Notes under the pieces: model-generated
Databases searched by the model: none
Told to the model about the DNA's origin: nothing
The model's input: only the letters and a program-made list of their open reading frames with translations
Position numbers and translations under genes: made by a program
Assembly (NCBI GenBank): GCA_910577105.1
Contig: CAJTMB010000018.1
Span: 1 to 62,470 of the forward strand
Direction: 5' to 3'
Length of the DNA stretch: 62,470 nt
Source: an uncultured Lachnospiraceae bacterium
GTDB taxonomy: Bacteria; Bacillota; Clostridia; Lachnospirales; Lachnospiraceae
Shown here: piece after piece, positions 7,299 to 16,697 of the stretch
Layout of the letters: every line of letters starts with the position of its first letter
Numbering within the stretch: the stretch's first letter is position 1

Positions 7299-8765
7299 TT
7301 ATTTTTTTTCCTTAAACTGCATGTTTTTGCGGTATTCCGTCGGAGATACCCCACAAGCCGCTTTAAAGGTCTTCATAAAATGTTTTTCATTTTCATATCC
7401 TACACGTCCACTGATGTCAATTATTTTCATATCTGTTTCTTCCAACAGTCTTTTTGCTTCTTCAATACGGATTTCTTTTAGAAAATTAACAAAGTTGCTG
7501 CCCGTGTACTGCTTAAATACATAAGAAAATAAAGAATAGTTCATGGAAATATGGTTGGATACCACAGCCATGTTCAAATCCTTATCATAATTTTCTTTAA
7601 TGTAGGTCACTGCCTGCTGAATTTTCTGTTTGTTTTTGTAATCATCAAACCGGCTGTTCAGTGTATCACAAAAATGCATAAGCCACTCCAGGATGTCCCT
7701 TTCAAAATCCTCCAGACAGCCATAACAATATATCTCATAAAATGATTTTACTTCCCGCCTGTCCGTTTCCAGGATATTGGCATATGTGGAAAGTATGCCA
7801 TCCAGAAGCAGACACATACCCTTTTCCATATCACTTGCTTCATATCCGCCAAGTTTAGCATTTTTAAAAATGCGGGAGAGCTGTCTGATGGCATCCTCGT
7901 ACTTATCCGTTCCCAGCAATTGTACAATCTGTCCTATTACAGACTCTTCCAAATGCAGCACAGCCGCTTTTCTGGTAACCATTTCCTCAAAATCGGTGAC
8001 ATATTTACAGAGATAAAAGGACTCTTTTCTTGCCGTTACCGCCTCTGCATATGCTTCCTTTATGGCTTCCAATCCAAAATGCAGGGAACTGACCCCCACA
8101 TATCGGTTTTTTAATTCCTCCCTGACAAGAACCGGCAAATAGGACGCATCCGTAATATACAGCTCATTTTCCACAACATCACTCAAATAGATATACGGTC
8201 TGTCATGGGAATCCCCCATCTCCCCACCTGTATTGTTCGTACATACCACCAGATACTCTTCCGAAAAGAAAGTTTTTCCGTATTGCCTGATAATCAAATC
8301 TTTTTCTGTATCCGTCAATTTTTCATTTAATATGGCATATTTTAACTGCTGGCAGCCAATATTCCAGTCTTGCCGGCTGCTCTCCTCTTTTTCCATAATT
8401 TCTTTGTTAAGTTTTTCCAAAACTTCTTTAACCTTATCTCTGTCTACCGGTTTCAGAATATATTCCCGTACACCAAGCCGAAGCATTTCAACTGCATATG
8501 TGAAATCATCATATCCGCTTACAGCCACCGTTAGCGGCACATGCGGGAGTTCCTGTATCGCTTTCACCAATTCAATGCCATCCATTTTCGGCATACGGAT
8601 ATCTGTAAAAAGCACGTCCACATCTTGCATTTTCAATATTTCCAATGCTCTCTCACCATTTCCGCATTCCAAAATATTGTCTATGGGAACGCCACAGCGT
8701 TGTACCATGGTTTTAATCCCCTGTCGAATCAGTTTTTCGTCTTCCACAATCAATAATGTATGCAT
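7299..8765 (-). CDS. YesN-type response regulator (receiver plus AraC HTH)
   Basis: A 488-residue regulator. The N-terminal receiver has acidic pair ED near residues 8-10, the phosphoacceptor D in LFTDIRMPKMDG (about 56) and the conserved K in ILKPVDRDK. The middle, about 140-370, is a helical linker. The C-terminal 105 residues are an AraC/XylS double helix-turn-helix (QQAVTYIKENYDKDLNM to ISGRVGYENEKHFMKTFK). It lies just downstream of a YesM-like kinase gene, 70 bp apart. It probably activates the adjacent transporter and glucan genes, whose promoter has a good -10 and a poor -35. Confidence 0.92.
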   Translation of the reverse strand: MHTLLIVEDEKLIRQGIKTMVQRCGVPIDNILECGNGERALEILKMQDVDVLFTDIRMPKMDGIELVKAIQELPHVPLTVAVSGYDDFTYAVEMLRLGVREYILKPVDRDKVKEVLEKLNKEIMEKEESSRQDWNIGCQQLKYAILNEKLTDTEKDLIIRQYGKTFFSEEYLVVCTNNTGGEMGDSHDRPYIYLSDVVENELYITDASYLPVLVREELKNRYVGVSSLHFGLEAIKEAYAEAVTARKESFYLCKYVTDFEEMVTRKAAVLHLEESVIGQIVQLLGTDKYEDAIRQLSRIFKNAKLGGYEASDMEKGMCLLLDGILSTYANILETDRREVKSFYEIYCYGCLEDFERDILEWLMHFCDTLNSRFDDYKNKQKIQQAVTYIKENYDKDLNMAVVSNHISMNYSLFSYVFKQYTGSNFVNFLKEIRIEEAKRLLEETDMKIIDISGRVGYENEKHFMKTFKAACGVSPTEYRKNMQFKEKK

Positions 8766-8835
8766 TTGTTTTCCTTCCTGTCAATATGTGATATCCGAAA
8801 TGCTGTAACATTGTATGTAAACGCTTAACACTTTT

Positions 8836-9855
8836 CTAATCATATGTTTTTGGAATACGAACTTTCACCTTTGTGTAGCAACCCGGTTTTGATGCAATTT
8901 CCAGTCCATACTGTTCTCCAAAACTCATTCTGATTCTATCCTGTACATTTTTCAGTCCGATACCGTTACCGGAACCGCCCGAAGTTTCCACTTCTCCACT
9001 TAGACGCCGGTATAAGATATTTATTTCCTCTTCGTTCATTCCCCTGCCGGCATCGGTAATTTCAATAATGCAGTCATTCCCTTCCATAAATCCCTTGATA
9101 TAAATATTGGTATCCTCCGCCATCGGCTCAATGCCATGATATATGGCATTTTCCACAATCGGCTGCAGGGACATCTTTGGAATCTCCTGCCGGCATATCA
9201 GTTCCGGCACTTTTACAGCCAGATAAATGTCATAATCAACGCGCAGATTAATCAGGCTCAAGTAATTACGGATATAATCCAGTTCATCCGCTACAGTTAC
9301 ATTGCCGGATACCCAGCGCATGCTATAACGCAATAATTTGCCCAGTGCAGTTATAGCATCTGAAATATCATATTTCTCATCTATCTCCGCCATCATTTTT
9401 ATGGACTCCAGTACATTATATATAAAATGTGCATTTATTTGATTTTGTAAAGCTCTGATTTCTGTATTCTTCACCAGTATTTCATGTTTTAGATTGGCAT
9501 CCGTCAATTCCTTTATCAGAGCCAGCATTCTTGCCATACGAATACGGAGTTCTTCTATTTCATCCAATCCGGCATCATCAACTTCTACATTTAATTCTCC
9601 CTGCTGCACCATCCTCACATCGGAAAGCATGTTGTAAAATGGCCTGAAAAGACTTTTTATAACCAGGTGGATGAGAAACAACATACCGCCGAATACCACT
9701 ATGGTTCCCAAAAGAATCCAAATCCGGAATTGTCTTTGCACCACAAAAAGCCATGCAGATACTGCCAAAACCGGAACCATGAAAAGAAACAGACAGAAAA
9801 AAATCAGCTTCCTATATAGTTTTGTATGCCTGAATCGGCTGCCCAATTTTTTCAT
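8836..9855 (-). CDS. YesM-type sensor histidine kinase with almost no sensor domain
   Basis: A 339-residue kinase, starting at the ATG at 9855 after AGAGGA. Two membrane helices (about 15-37 and 44-66) are separated by only about six residues, followed by a HAMP-like region. The His_kinase domain has QINAHFIYN, with His as phosphoacceptor where the usual sequence is PHF. The HATPase has QPIVENAIYHG, DAGRGMN and GNGIGLKNV. YesM proteins normally carry a large extracellular domain near 250 residues; it is missing here. The signal may come through the membrane or from a partner such as the adjacent importer. It pairs with the regulator at 7299-8765. Confidence 0.9.
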   Translation of the reverse strand: MKKLGSRFRHTKLYRKLIFFCLFLFMVPVLAVSAWLFVVQRQFRIWILLGTIVVFGGMLFLIHLVIKSLFRPFYNMLSDVRMVQQGELNVEVDDAGLDEIEELRIRMARMLALIKELTDANLKHEILVKNTEIRALQNQINAHFIYNVLESIKMMAEIDEKYDISDAITALGKLLRYSMRWVSGNVTVADELDYIRNYLSLINLRVDYDIYLAVKVPELICRQEIPKMSLQPIVENAIYHGIEPMAEDTNIYIKGFMEGNDCIIEITDAGRGMNEEEINILYRRLSGEVETSGGSGNGIGLKNVQDRIRMSFGEQYGLEIASKPGCYTKVKVRIPKTYD

Positions 9856-9879
9856 AAAATCCTCTTTCCGTATAAATGC

Positions 9880-9933
9880 AAAAAACGCACTTAAGTGCAC
9901 GAGCATTTTACTGCCCTTGCACTTAAAAATGCG
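9880..9933 (-). terminator. Terminator after the importer genes
   Basis: The minus strand folds CGCA..TTAAGTGCA (from 9933) onto TGCACTTAAGTGCG (9899-9886), then reads six T (9885-9880). It lies between the permease gene at 10000 and the kinase, so the kinase/regulator pair is read by partial read-through or its own promoter. Confidence 0.75.
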
Positions 9934-9999
9934 CTATATATTATATTTAGGAGAAGTGGCTGTTATACAGCCAAATGAAAAAGCTTTTCATTTTCTCTC

Positions 10000-10827
10000 T
10001 TACTCTTTTACACTGCCGGCAGAAATACTGCTGATAATGTACTTAGAGCAGAAGCAGAATACAATCACTATAGGAATAACCGATATTGCGACCGTCAGAT
10101 ATGTTGCACCCTGATTGGAAGCAATGTCCTGTGATGCACTCAAGGAAGAAACCATAACCGGAAGGGTAAATTTCTTGGGTGTATTTAACAATATCAATGG
10201 TACCAGATAAGAGTTCCAGTTGCCGATAAACCCTCCGATTGCCATAGTTGCAACACCGGGTGCCATGATAGGCAGCACAATCTTATGGAAAATATGCAAC
10301 TCCTTTGCACCATCAATTCTGGCTGCTTCCAAAAGCGTCATTGGCAATACGGACAATACATACTGTCTCAAGAAGAAAACCGTGCCGGGCGCTGCAATCG
10401 CCGGAATTATCAGAGGAATATAGGAATCTGTCAAATGCAGTGCGGAAACCAGATTGTAAAAACCAATCAATCCGAGCTGTCCGGGAATCATCATAAAGAT
10501 GACGATTGTATAAAACATTATGTTCTGACCCTTGAATTTATAAACAGCCAATGCATATGCCGTCAATGCGGAGAAATATGCACCAAGAAGGGTTGCAGGC
10601 ACTGCCACCTTTAAACTGTTCCAGAAACCTAAAAACAGGTTGAAATAACTAAATACAATATTCCAGTTCTCTTTCAGACTGTTTCCCGGAATCAAGGAGA
10701 AAGAAGTCATAATCTCTCTTCCGTTTCTGGTAGAGTTTACCAACATCAGCAGAAAAGGAATCATACAGGTAACTGCCAAAAGAATCAATAATAAATATAT
10801 AATGCCTTTTTTAATCTTCGTAGCCAT
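10000..10827 (-). CDS. Sugar ABC importer permease, MalG/LacG family
   Basis: A 275-residue membrane protein with about six transmembrane helices. It has the cytoplasmic EAA loop EAARIDGAKELHIFHKIVLP that docks the ATPase. The N-terminus (KGIIYLLLILLAVTCMIPFLLMLVNSTR) is typical of the second permease of CUT1 carbohydrate importers. It starts 2 bp after the MalF-like gene ends and is translationally coupled to it. No ATPase gene lies in the cluster, so a multitask MsmX-like ATPase is likely used. Given the glucanase and phosphorylases upstream, beta-1,3-gluco-oligosaccharides are the expected substrate. Confidence 0.93.
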   Translation of the reverse strand: MATKIKKGIIYLLLILLAVTCMIPFLLMLVNSTRNGREIMTSFSLIPGNSLKENWNIVFSYFNLFLGFWNSLKVAVPATLLGAYFSALTAYALAVYKFKGQNIMFYTIVIFMMIPGQLGLIGFYNLVSALHLTDSYIPLIIPAIAAPGTVFFLRQYVLSVLPMTLLEAARIDGAKELHIFHKIVLPIMAPGVATMAIGGFIGNWNSYLVPLILLNTPKKFTLPVMVSSLSASQDIASNQGATYLTVAISVIPIVIVFCFCSKYIISSISAGSVKE

Positions 10828-10829
10828 GC

Positions 10830-11756
10830 CTAATCCTCCTTTTTGTTCGCAATCTTAAACTGAATCAGTGATACAATTAATATCATAATGAACAGAACGT
10901 ATGCGATTGCAGAGGCATAGCCTACCTGCTTCGGCCTGGTATCAAATCCAAACTTATACATATACATAACCATAGTCTGCGTGGAACCAAAAGGGTCACC
11001 TTTTGTACCGCCACACATCAGGAAAGGAAGGTCAAACATCTGCAGACCACCAATCAGAGAAGTGATGGATACATACAACAGAATCGGCTTCAATAAAGGT
11101 AACGTAATCTTAAAGAACAATTTCCAGCGTCCGGCGCCGTCAATGGATGCTGCTTCATAATAATCCCTCGGGATACCCTGAACACCTGCCATCAGCATAA
11201 TGAACGAATTACCGAACCAAATCCATGCACTGATAACGGATATCACATACGGTGTGATAGTCGGAGTTCCCATCCAGTTAATGGGGTTCGTTACGCCAAC
11301 CTTTGACAGCATCTGGTTAATAGTTCCGAATCTCCAGTCAAGAAGTGTCTTAAACAGGAATGCAACTGAAGTTGCTGCAATAATGTTAGGCAGATAGTAT
11401 ACTGCCCTAAAGAAACCAAGGCCTTTGATTTTGTATTTCATATCACTAAATACAATAGTCAAAAGAAATGCCAATCCAAGCTGTAACACGATATTGGGTA
11501 CCCAGATATTAATCGTATGTCCGAGTGCCTGCCAGAAATACTTATCCTTGAAAACACGGAGATAGTTATCAATCCCCTTGAAATTGAGTTCCCCATATCC
11601 TCTGTAATCCGTAAAACTGAGCTGCAGGGTACGAAGTACCGGATAGACGCTGAATATCAGAAATACTACCACAAAAGGTAATATCATCAGGTATGCAACG
11701 TTGTTAACATTTCTTTTCTTTTTTGCTGCGTGTGCAATCGTTTTGGTCTCAGCCAT
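10830..11756 (-). CDS. Sugar ABC importer permease, MalF/LacF family
   Basis: A 308-residue permease starting at MAETKTIAHAAKKK, with a G-rich ribosome binding site eight bases upstream. The first membrane helix (VAYLMILPFVVVFLIFSVYPVLRTLQLSF) is typical of the MalF class in CUT1 importers. The EAA loop reads YYEAASIDGAGRWKLFFKITLP. Together with the gene at 10000 it forms the membrane channel. Two strong hairpins separate it from the binding protein gene, which would let the binding protein be made in excess. Confidence 0.93.
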   Translation of the reverse strand: MAETKTIAHAAKKKRNVNNVAYLMILPFVVVFLIFSVYPVLRTLQLSFTDYRGYGELNFKGIDNYLRVFKDKYFWQALGHTINIWVPNIVLQLGLAFLLTIVFSDMKYKIKGLGFFRAVYYLPNIIAATSVAFLFKTLLDWRFGTINQMLSKVGVTNPINWMGTPTITPYVISVISAWIWFGNSFIMLMAGVQGIPRDYYEAASIDGAGRWKLFFKITLPLLKPILLYVSITSLIGGLQMFDLPFLMCGGTKGDPFGSTQTMVMYMYKFGFDTRPKQVGYASAIAYVLFIMILIVSLIQFKIANKKED

Positions 11757-11786
11757 ATGCATTACCCCCATCCAAAGTTTATGTAT

Positions 11787-11842
11787 GGGGTAGAAACTCC
11801 ATCTACCCCAAATCAGAGTGAAGGGTTTATGGCCCCTCACTC
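11787..11842 (-). promoter_or_regulatory. Paired intercistronic hairpins after the binding protein gene
   Basis: GGGGTAGA/TCTACCCC (11787-11809) and an approximately 10-bp hairpin with one G-T pair (11816-11842) lie between the binding protein and MalF genes. Neither has a T-run. Such structures usually stabilise the binding protein mRNA segment or cause partial termination. Confidence 0.6.
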
Positions 11843-11879
11843 CGTATAGTAAGTTATACTTACTGTTTATTTAATTTTA

Positions 11880-13346
11880 TTATCTCTCGATAATCAAATC
11901 AGGATAGGTAGCAGCAACTGCATCATAGAATTCGTTGATTGCTTCTTCCTTGCTCTTTTCACCCTGTTTAACAGCAGTGATTGCATTGCCCCATGCATCG
12001 CCGATAGCCTTGTCATACATGGTTACCTTGGAGTAATCAATGCCTTCTGCCTGCTCTAACCAGAAGGAGTACAGAGCCTGACCGCCGTATACTTCGTTTG
12101 TATCATTTGCATGCTTCTCAAGTGCGGAAAGCAGAGATACAGTATCACCGTCGGAGAACTCAATCCACCATTCAGCGGTTTCTTCGTTCAGGGTACAGAA
12201 TTTAACAAATTCCCAAGCCAGGTCTTTTCTTGCAGACTGAGAGCTGATACCGATGAAAGTACCGCCGCCAAATCCGTAAGCAGGTCCTTCGCAAACGCCC
12301 CACTGTCCTCTGGTTGCTTCTACATGTTCTTTCATGGTCAGAACGCCCCATGCAGGAAGACCGTATGCAAATACTTCTGCGGACTCACTGGAGAAGTTCT
12401 CAACGTTAGCATTGAAGTTTTCTTCATCCCATACGTCCAAAGGAGCATCTTCGCCTTCTTCGCCCCATACACCCCACATTACATCAGCAGTAAGGATGGG
12501 AACCTCGCCGTCCATAGCCTGATACCAAGGAGCTGTCCACTGAGCTGCATATGCAGTCAAATCCTGCTGATACAGAGCAACGCACATGTCCATGTAATCA
12601 TATCTGGACTGGTCAATATTCAACTTGCCATCGATAACCCATGCGCTGTCACCGGAGAAGTAGTTGGTTTCAGCATCAGAAGCAAAGATTCTGTAACCTT
12701 TTTCTTTAAGGGTCTTACCGGTTTCAAGAATGGTTGCGTAATCAGCAAACAGTTTGCCGATTTCTGCAGGGTCATCTGTTCCGAATACTTCCTTAGCAAT
12801 GTCTCTTCTGTAGTAGAAACCTGCAGGAGTAATCTGATAAGAGATTGCTCTCTGGATGCCGTCCCTGTCCTGTCCAACTTCCCATACATAGTCAACAATC
12901 TGACCTGCATAGTCCTGAGCGTTGTAAGGAGCCTGGTTCAGGTCTTCAAAGAAACCTGCATCAACCATGGACTCAATCATCTGAGGCTCAGCAACGATAA
13001 TGTCGGGTTCCTTAGCGCCGCCAAGCAGGGCTGCTTCTACCTTTGTGGGATAATCAGCAGGTGCAATAACGGTTGTTTCAACTTCTACTCCGGGGTTCAG
13101 TTCCTCGAAACGGTCGCCGAAATCCTGCAAGTCATCTGCCAGTGTCCAGATTACCAGTTTGCCGCTCAACTCTGCAGTAGTCTCGTCACCCTGTGCATCA
13201 TCATCTGCAGGGGTAGTTGCCGGTGTTGTGTTGTTGTCATTGGCACCGCTGGTTGCCGGAGTGTTGGTATTGTCGTCGCCGCAGGCTACTAATGAAAGAG
13301 CCATAAGACCAGCCAACAATAACGCTGTTAACTTTTTGAGTTTCAT
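11880..13346 (-). CDS. Sugar-binding lipoprotein of the ABC importer
   Basis: A 488-residue extracellular solute-binding protein, family 1. The lipoprotein signal is MKLKKLTALLLAGLMALSLV followed by AC, giving a lipidated Cys at 22. A Thr, Asn and Asp-rich tether extends to about 55. The mature domain begins KLVIWTLADDLQDFGDRFEE, typical of CUT1 binding proteins. The ATG follows AAGGAGG. It is the first gene of the importer cluster SBP-MalF-MalG and lies downstream of the two glucan phosphorylase genes. Substrate is inferred from context as beta-glucan oligosaccharides. Confidence 0.93.
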   Translation of the reverse strand: MKLKKLTALLLAGLMALSLVACGDDNTNTPATSGANDNNTTPATTPADDDAQGDETTAELSGKLVIWTLADDLQDFGDRFEELNPGVEVETTVIAPADYPTKVEAALLGGAKEPDIIVAEPQMIESMVDAGFFEDLNQAPYNAQDYAGQIVDYVWEVGQDRDGIQRAISYQITPAGFYYRRDIAKEVFGTDDPAEIGKLFADYATILETGKTLKEKGYRIFASDAETNYFSGDSAWVIDGKLNIDQSRYDYMDMCVALYQQDLTAYAAQWTAPWYQAMDGEVPILTADVMWGVWGEEGEDAPLDVWDEENFNANVENFSSESAEVFAYGLPAWGVLTMKEHVEATRGQWGVCEGPAYGFGGGTFIGISSQSARKDLAWEFVKFCTLNEETAEWWIEFSDGDTVSLLSALEKHANDTNEVYGGQALYSFWLEQAEGIDYSKVTMYDKAIGDAWGNAITAVKQGEKSKEEAINEFYDAVAATYPDLIIER

Positions 13347-13363
13347 AACTTATCCTCCTTTTT

Positions 13364-13387
13364 TGAAACATGATGAAATATGTTTCA
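13364..13387. promoter_or_regulatory. Palindrome in the leader of the binding protein gene
   Basis: TGAAACAT (13364-13371) and ATGTTTCA (13380-13387) are perfect inverted arms with an 8-bp spacer, placed between the -10 element and the ribosome binding site. This is either an operator or an mRNA hairpin. Confidence 0.5.
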
Positions 13388-13402
13388 TCGTTTACGAGTT
13401 TT

Positions 13403-13408
13403 ATTATA
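13403..13408 (-). promoter_or_regulatory. -10 element of the importer promoter, weak -35
   Basis: TATAAT on the minus strand with only TTATAT at the -35 distance. A consensus -10 with a poor -35 suggests dependence on an activator, plausibly the YesN-type regulator at 7299-8765. Confidence 0.5.
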
Positions 13409-13580
13409 CTTTTTGAAAAAAATTAATATAATTACACATTTTTTAAAAAGGTGTCATTTTTTTATACAAAACAGACAGTTTTTATGGAATGCACACCCCA
13501 AACACATTTTGTCCGTTTGGCATTTTATCTAATAGAACATATGAAATCAGCGTTTCTTTTGTGTAATATGCTTTTTATGC

Positions 13581-16500
13581 TTAAACCAGCTTAACCATAA
13601 TTTTGGAGACTTTCCCATTCCGGACATCCTCAGCGGCGGTTCCGGAAAGGCATCCCTGCGCAGTTTTGAATGTACTGCCGTCATGGTAAAGCAGTTCCAG
13701 GGAAGTAACCTCATAACTGCCCGGGAAATAATCCCGTGTCTCTTCCATCTCATAAACAACCCTGGTATTTCCCAAAAATACCGCTTCTATCCGTTTTTCC
13801 TCACCCACCAGGTACGCCGGCAGAACAGGAGTAAAGTTAAGAACCAGCTCCCCGTTTTTGTAGGTAAAGAGTCTGCCAAACATCATCAGAATCCACATCT
13901 GAAGGAATTCCACCGTAGAACCGGAAAGTCTTGCCACAAACCCCTGTCCATGGTAAGCCTTATTGGGATTTTTGGAACTTGCGATAAAGGAGGAGTTTTC
14001 GTATATGCTCCTTCCGTACACTTCCGGATTCAAAAACGGTATTGCTGCCTTATGAAAATCCTCTGCAAATTCTTTATACATTCCCGATTTAATCAGTTCC
14101 AGCAGATACTTGTATTCCATATGGAGCCAGATAGATTCATTCTCCAGCCAGCCCGGTGTAAATGCCTTGGCCCTTCCAAGTTCAAAGGAGGCATCCTTTA
14201 ATGAAGCATTGACTTTATACATCTTGAGGACATCATCATACAAATCACTGTTCTTTACATTTTCGTAAAGAGCCTGTTTTGTGTCCATGGCATTGTCCAG
14301 TTTCAGGAAACGGACCGGACCTTCCAGGAAAAGAGGCACCTTCTTTACCTCAAAATGCTCAGGGTAAATACCTTCCTTGTCCTCGGAAAAATCCTTTACC
14401 TCATAGGTAAAGTAAGTCGGGCAGATACCATTTTCCAATGCACATGCTTTCTTTATGCCGCATTTAACAGTCTGCTGCATCTTCTCCAGAATGGAAATGA
14501 CTTCATCAGCTGCCATTTCCTCCCTTGCACCGCTGATTCCGTTAAAGGTTTTTTCCCAATATGCTTCCTTCGCATCATTTCTGCTGTTCCAGAAATCAAC
14601 CAATTCGGATTTTGCCGCAATATCTTCCTGATATTTTTCAGTGATACTGCCCATCTGCTTAAACAATGCCGCGGTTTCCGCCAGAAGTTCCGTGGAAACA
14701 TGATACTTTTTGGCCATGTCAAGGGTAAAGTCAATCATTCTTGCCAGTTCACAGGTTTCTGCCATGGAAGAGCCAAACAGACCGGGCATACCGTTCAGGG
14801 CATCATACCAGCCGGGTTTTCCACCTTCCATCTCCACACCCATGGCATATGCATCCAGAGCCGCATATTTTGTGGTACACAGCAGAATCAGCTTTTCAAA
14901 CAGTGCAGATTCCACAACCTTCCCTTTGCCATACATATCCCTGAGAAGTTTTTCTCCGTTTTTCAGCTTTTTCTTTTCGTCAAGGAAATAATACTGCCTG
15001 ACGCCGTTTTCCGTACTGGCATAACGTTTTTTCCTGGGCAGGATGGGTACCTGTGTCCTGTAATATGTGACAGGCGTGCGGAAAAGAAGTTCCTCTTCCT
15101 TTTCCGGAAATACGTTCAGGTAATTTTCAACCAAATCCAGATTATATGTCCAATGGTCACTCCAGTAACCCTCTCCGAAATCAGCATTGATTGCATCGTC
15201 CGCCTGCTCCATGACCTTTGCAAAATAAGCTTCCTCTTCCTCCACATCCTGAATGCCAAGTTCATCCATCTTGGCAAAGAATGCGCCGGGTGTAAAAGGT
15301 TTGCTGAGGAATCCCAGCAGTTCTTCTTTCTTTTCTTGACTAAGCGGGTCAAAAATAGCCCCTGCCTTTTCTTCGGCAAGCGTATATGTTACCTTCTCCA
15401 CGGCAAGCGGATTATATCCGTCAATTTGTATCAGACTGTAAAACTTTACAATGCTTTCCGCTCCCACATAAGGCGTAAAGAAGGGGTCACATCTCCTGTT
15501 CTGGTTCACATCCCTGAAATTGCCGTTTCCCTGGGAATAAAATTCAGGAAGCATCCTGAAATAGTTGTAATCTCTTTCCAAATCCCCGTGTTTTCTGGAA
15601 TACACATGGAATATCTTGCCCCCCGGAAGCTTTATGGGATAGCCCCCGCGCAGAACATTGTCCATGTAAGTATATCTGCTGTAGGCATCAAAATCCGAAT
15701 TGGCCGTTTTCGTGTCAATCACCTGACAAAGCTCCTCCGGCAATCTGTCGGCTTCCTGTTTCTTTCCCTCAAAATAAGCGGCATCCATCTGTTTCTGCAA
15801 AAGCCTGTGCAAAAGCGCCTTTCCGGTTACCTGGCCGATTACTTCATACAATACCAAATCTTCCCCCGCACCAAGTGACTTCTCTTCCGCAAAGAAACAG
15901 CAGGGATACTGGTTGGAAGTAACCTGTTCCGCGTTTAAAAGTTCCGAAAAATCCCTGTCCCTGAAACCGATTGCCGTCTGCAGGGAGCAGTCATAACCAA
16001 ATACAAGGGATGGGTCTGTGAGAACCCGTTTCTTTTCTCCCCTGCCATCACAGGCAAATCCATAGTTTCCTCCGGCAATGGTTGTCACGCAGGCCGTATC
16101 TGCCATGCTTGCCCTCACCCTAAAGTAAGGAACACCTGTTTCCACGTCCTCCACCTGCATCCATGCCTTTGTGGTATGCCCCATCTCTTTTACGCTGCCC
16201 ATATTAACTCCATAGGGTATCAGCGCCGGCATCCCGTCAAGAACCTGCAGACTGACCGTCTCATTACCGGTGTTTTTAATCACCAATTTTCTTACAAGGG
16301 CGCCAACCTTTTCTCCCGGAAGGGTAAAATAATCAACTTTTGTGTGCAATGCATTTTCGGCGTCCGTTTCCTCTATGGAAAGACCGTTCATATCCACATG
16401 CATCTGCTTTTCTGTGTTTTCTTTCGTAAACAGTTCCATATACCTGCCGTCCTTTTTTACAAAGGTACGGAATCCCATAAGTGCAGTATGTTGATATGAC

Positions 16501-16688
16501 TGGTGTGCCGGAAAAAACTCCATTATGGCATGGTCCTTATCCTCCACGCCGAAACTGGAAATACACTGCCCCCTATTTACGTAGTAACACCAAATCGGTG
16601 TTCCGTGTATACCGGAAAGTCCCGGCAGAAATCCGGCAAATGTTGCCTTTTTATCATAATTTTTTACTGTGAATGTTGTTTTTGCCAT
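13581..16688 (-). CDS. Beta-1,3-glucan/oligoglucan phosphorylase, GH94 clan (GH161 or GH149-like)
   Basis: A 1035-residue cytoplasmic enzyme without signal peptide. It has the GH94-clan layout: an N-terminal beta-sandwich (1-300), an alpha/alpha-barrel and a C-terminal jelly roll. Recognisable blocks are NFRDVNQNRR (about 390), WSDHWTYNLDL (about 506) and GKPGWYDALNGMPGLFG (about 620-636), where an Asp probably serves as general acid. Such enzymes split beta-glucans with inorganic phosphate to yield alpha-glucose 1-phosphate. The length and these blocks resemble GH161/GH149 beta-1,3-glucan phosphorylases more than cellobiose phosphorylase, and the nearby GH16 laminarinase supports beta-1,3 linkage. 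Beta-1,2-oligoglucan phosphorylase is an alternative. The gene starts 9 bp after the second phosphorylase gene ends. Confidence 0.72.
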   Translation of the reverse strand: MAKTTFTVKNYDKKATFAGFLPGLSGIHGTPIWCYYVNRGQCISSFGVEDKDHAIMEFFPAHQSYQHTALMGFRTFVKKDGRYMELFTKENTEKQMHVDMNGLSIEETDAENALHTKVDYFTLPGEKVGALVRKLVIKNTGNETVSLQVLDGMPALIPYGVNMGSVKEMGHTTKAWMQVEDVETGVPYFRVRASMADTACVTTIAGGNYGFACDGRGEKKRVLTDPSLVFGYDCSLQTAIGFRDRDFSELLNAEQVTSNQYPCCFFAEEKSLGAGEDLVLYEVIGQVTGKALLHRLLQKQMDAAYFEGKKQEADRLPEELCQVIDTKTANSDFDAYSRYTYMDNVLRGGYPIKLPGGKIFHVYSRKHGDLERDYNYFRMLPEFYSQGNGNFRDVNQNRRCDPFFTPYVGAESIVKFYSLIQIDGYNPLAVEKVTYTLAEEKAGAIFDPLSQEKKEELLGFLSKPFTPGAFFAKMDELGIQDVEEEEAYFAKVMEQADDAINADFGEGYWSDHWTYNLDLVENYLNVFPEKEEELLFRTPVTYYRTQVPILPRKKRYASTENGVRQYYFLDEKKKLKNGEKLLRDMYGKGKVVESALFEKLILLCTTKYAALDAYAMGVEMEGGKPGWYDALNGMPGLFGSSMAETCELARMIDFTLDMAKKYHVSTELLAETAALFKQMGSITEKYQEDIAAKSELVDFWNSRNDAKEAYWEKTFNGISGAREEMAADEVISILEKMQQTVKCGIKKACALENGICPTYFTYEVKDFSEDKEGIYPEHFEVKKVPLFLEGPVRFLKLDNAMDTKQALYENVKNSDLYDDVLKMYKVNASLKDASFELGRAKAFTPGWLENESIWLHMEYKYLLELIKSGMYKEFAEDFHKAAIPFLNPEVYGRSIYENSSFIASSKNPNKAYHGQGFVARLSGSTVEFLQMWILMMFGRLFTYKNGELVLNFTPVLPAYLVGEEKRIEAVFLGNTRVVYEMEETRDYFPGSYEVTSLELLYHDGSTFKTAQGCLSGTAAEDVRNGKVSKIMVKLV

Positions 16689-16697
16689 AACAGCCTC

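Noticed and set aside
12111..13292. 393-codon frame opposite the sugar-binding protein gene
   Set aside because: It is the antisense of a clear lipoprotein gene with Cys-rich, low-complexity content; a shadow frame.
13496..13527. Hairpin after the phosphorylase gene as a terminator
   Set aside because: A CCAAAC/GTTTGG stem exists but there is no T-run on the minus strand, so read-through into the importer genes cannot be excluded.
14355..15878. 507-codon frame opposite the long phosphorylase gene
   Set aside because: It mirrors codon bias of the true gene on the other strand and shows no protein family.
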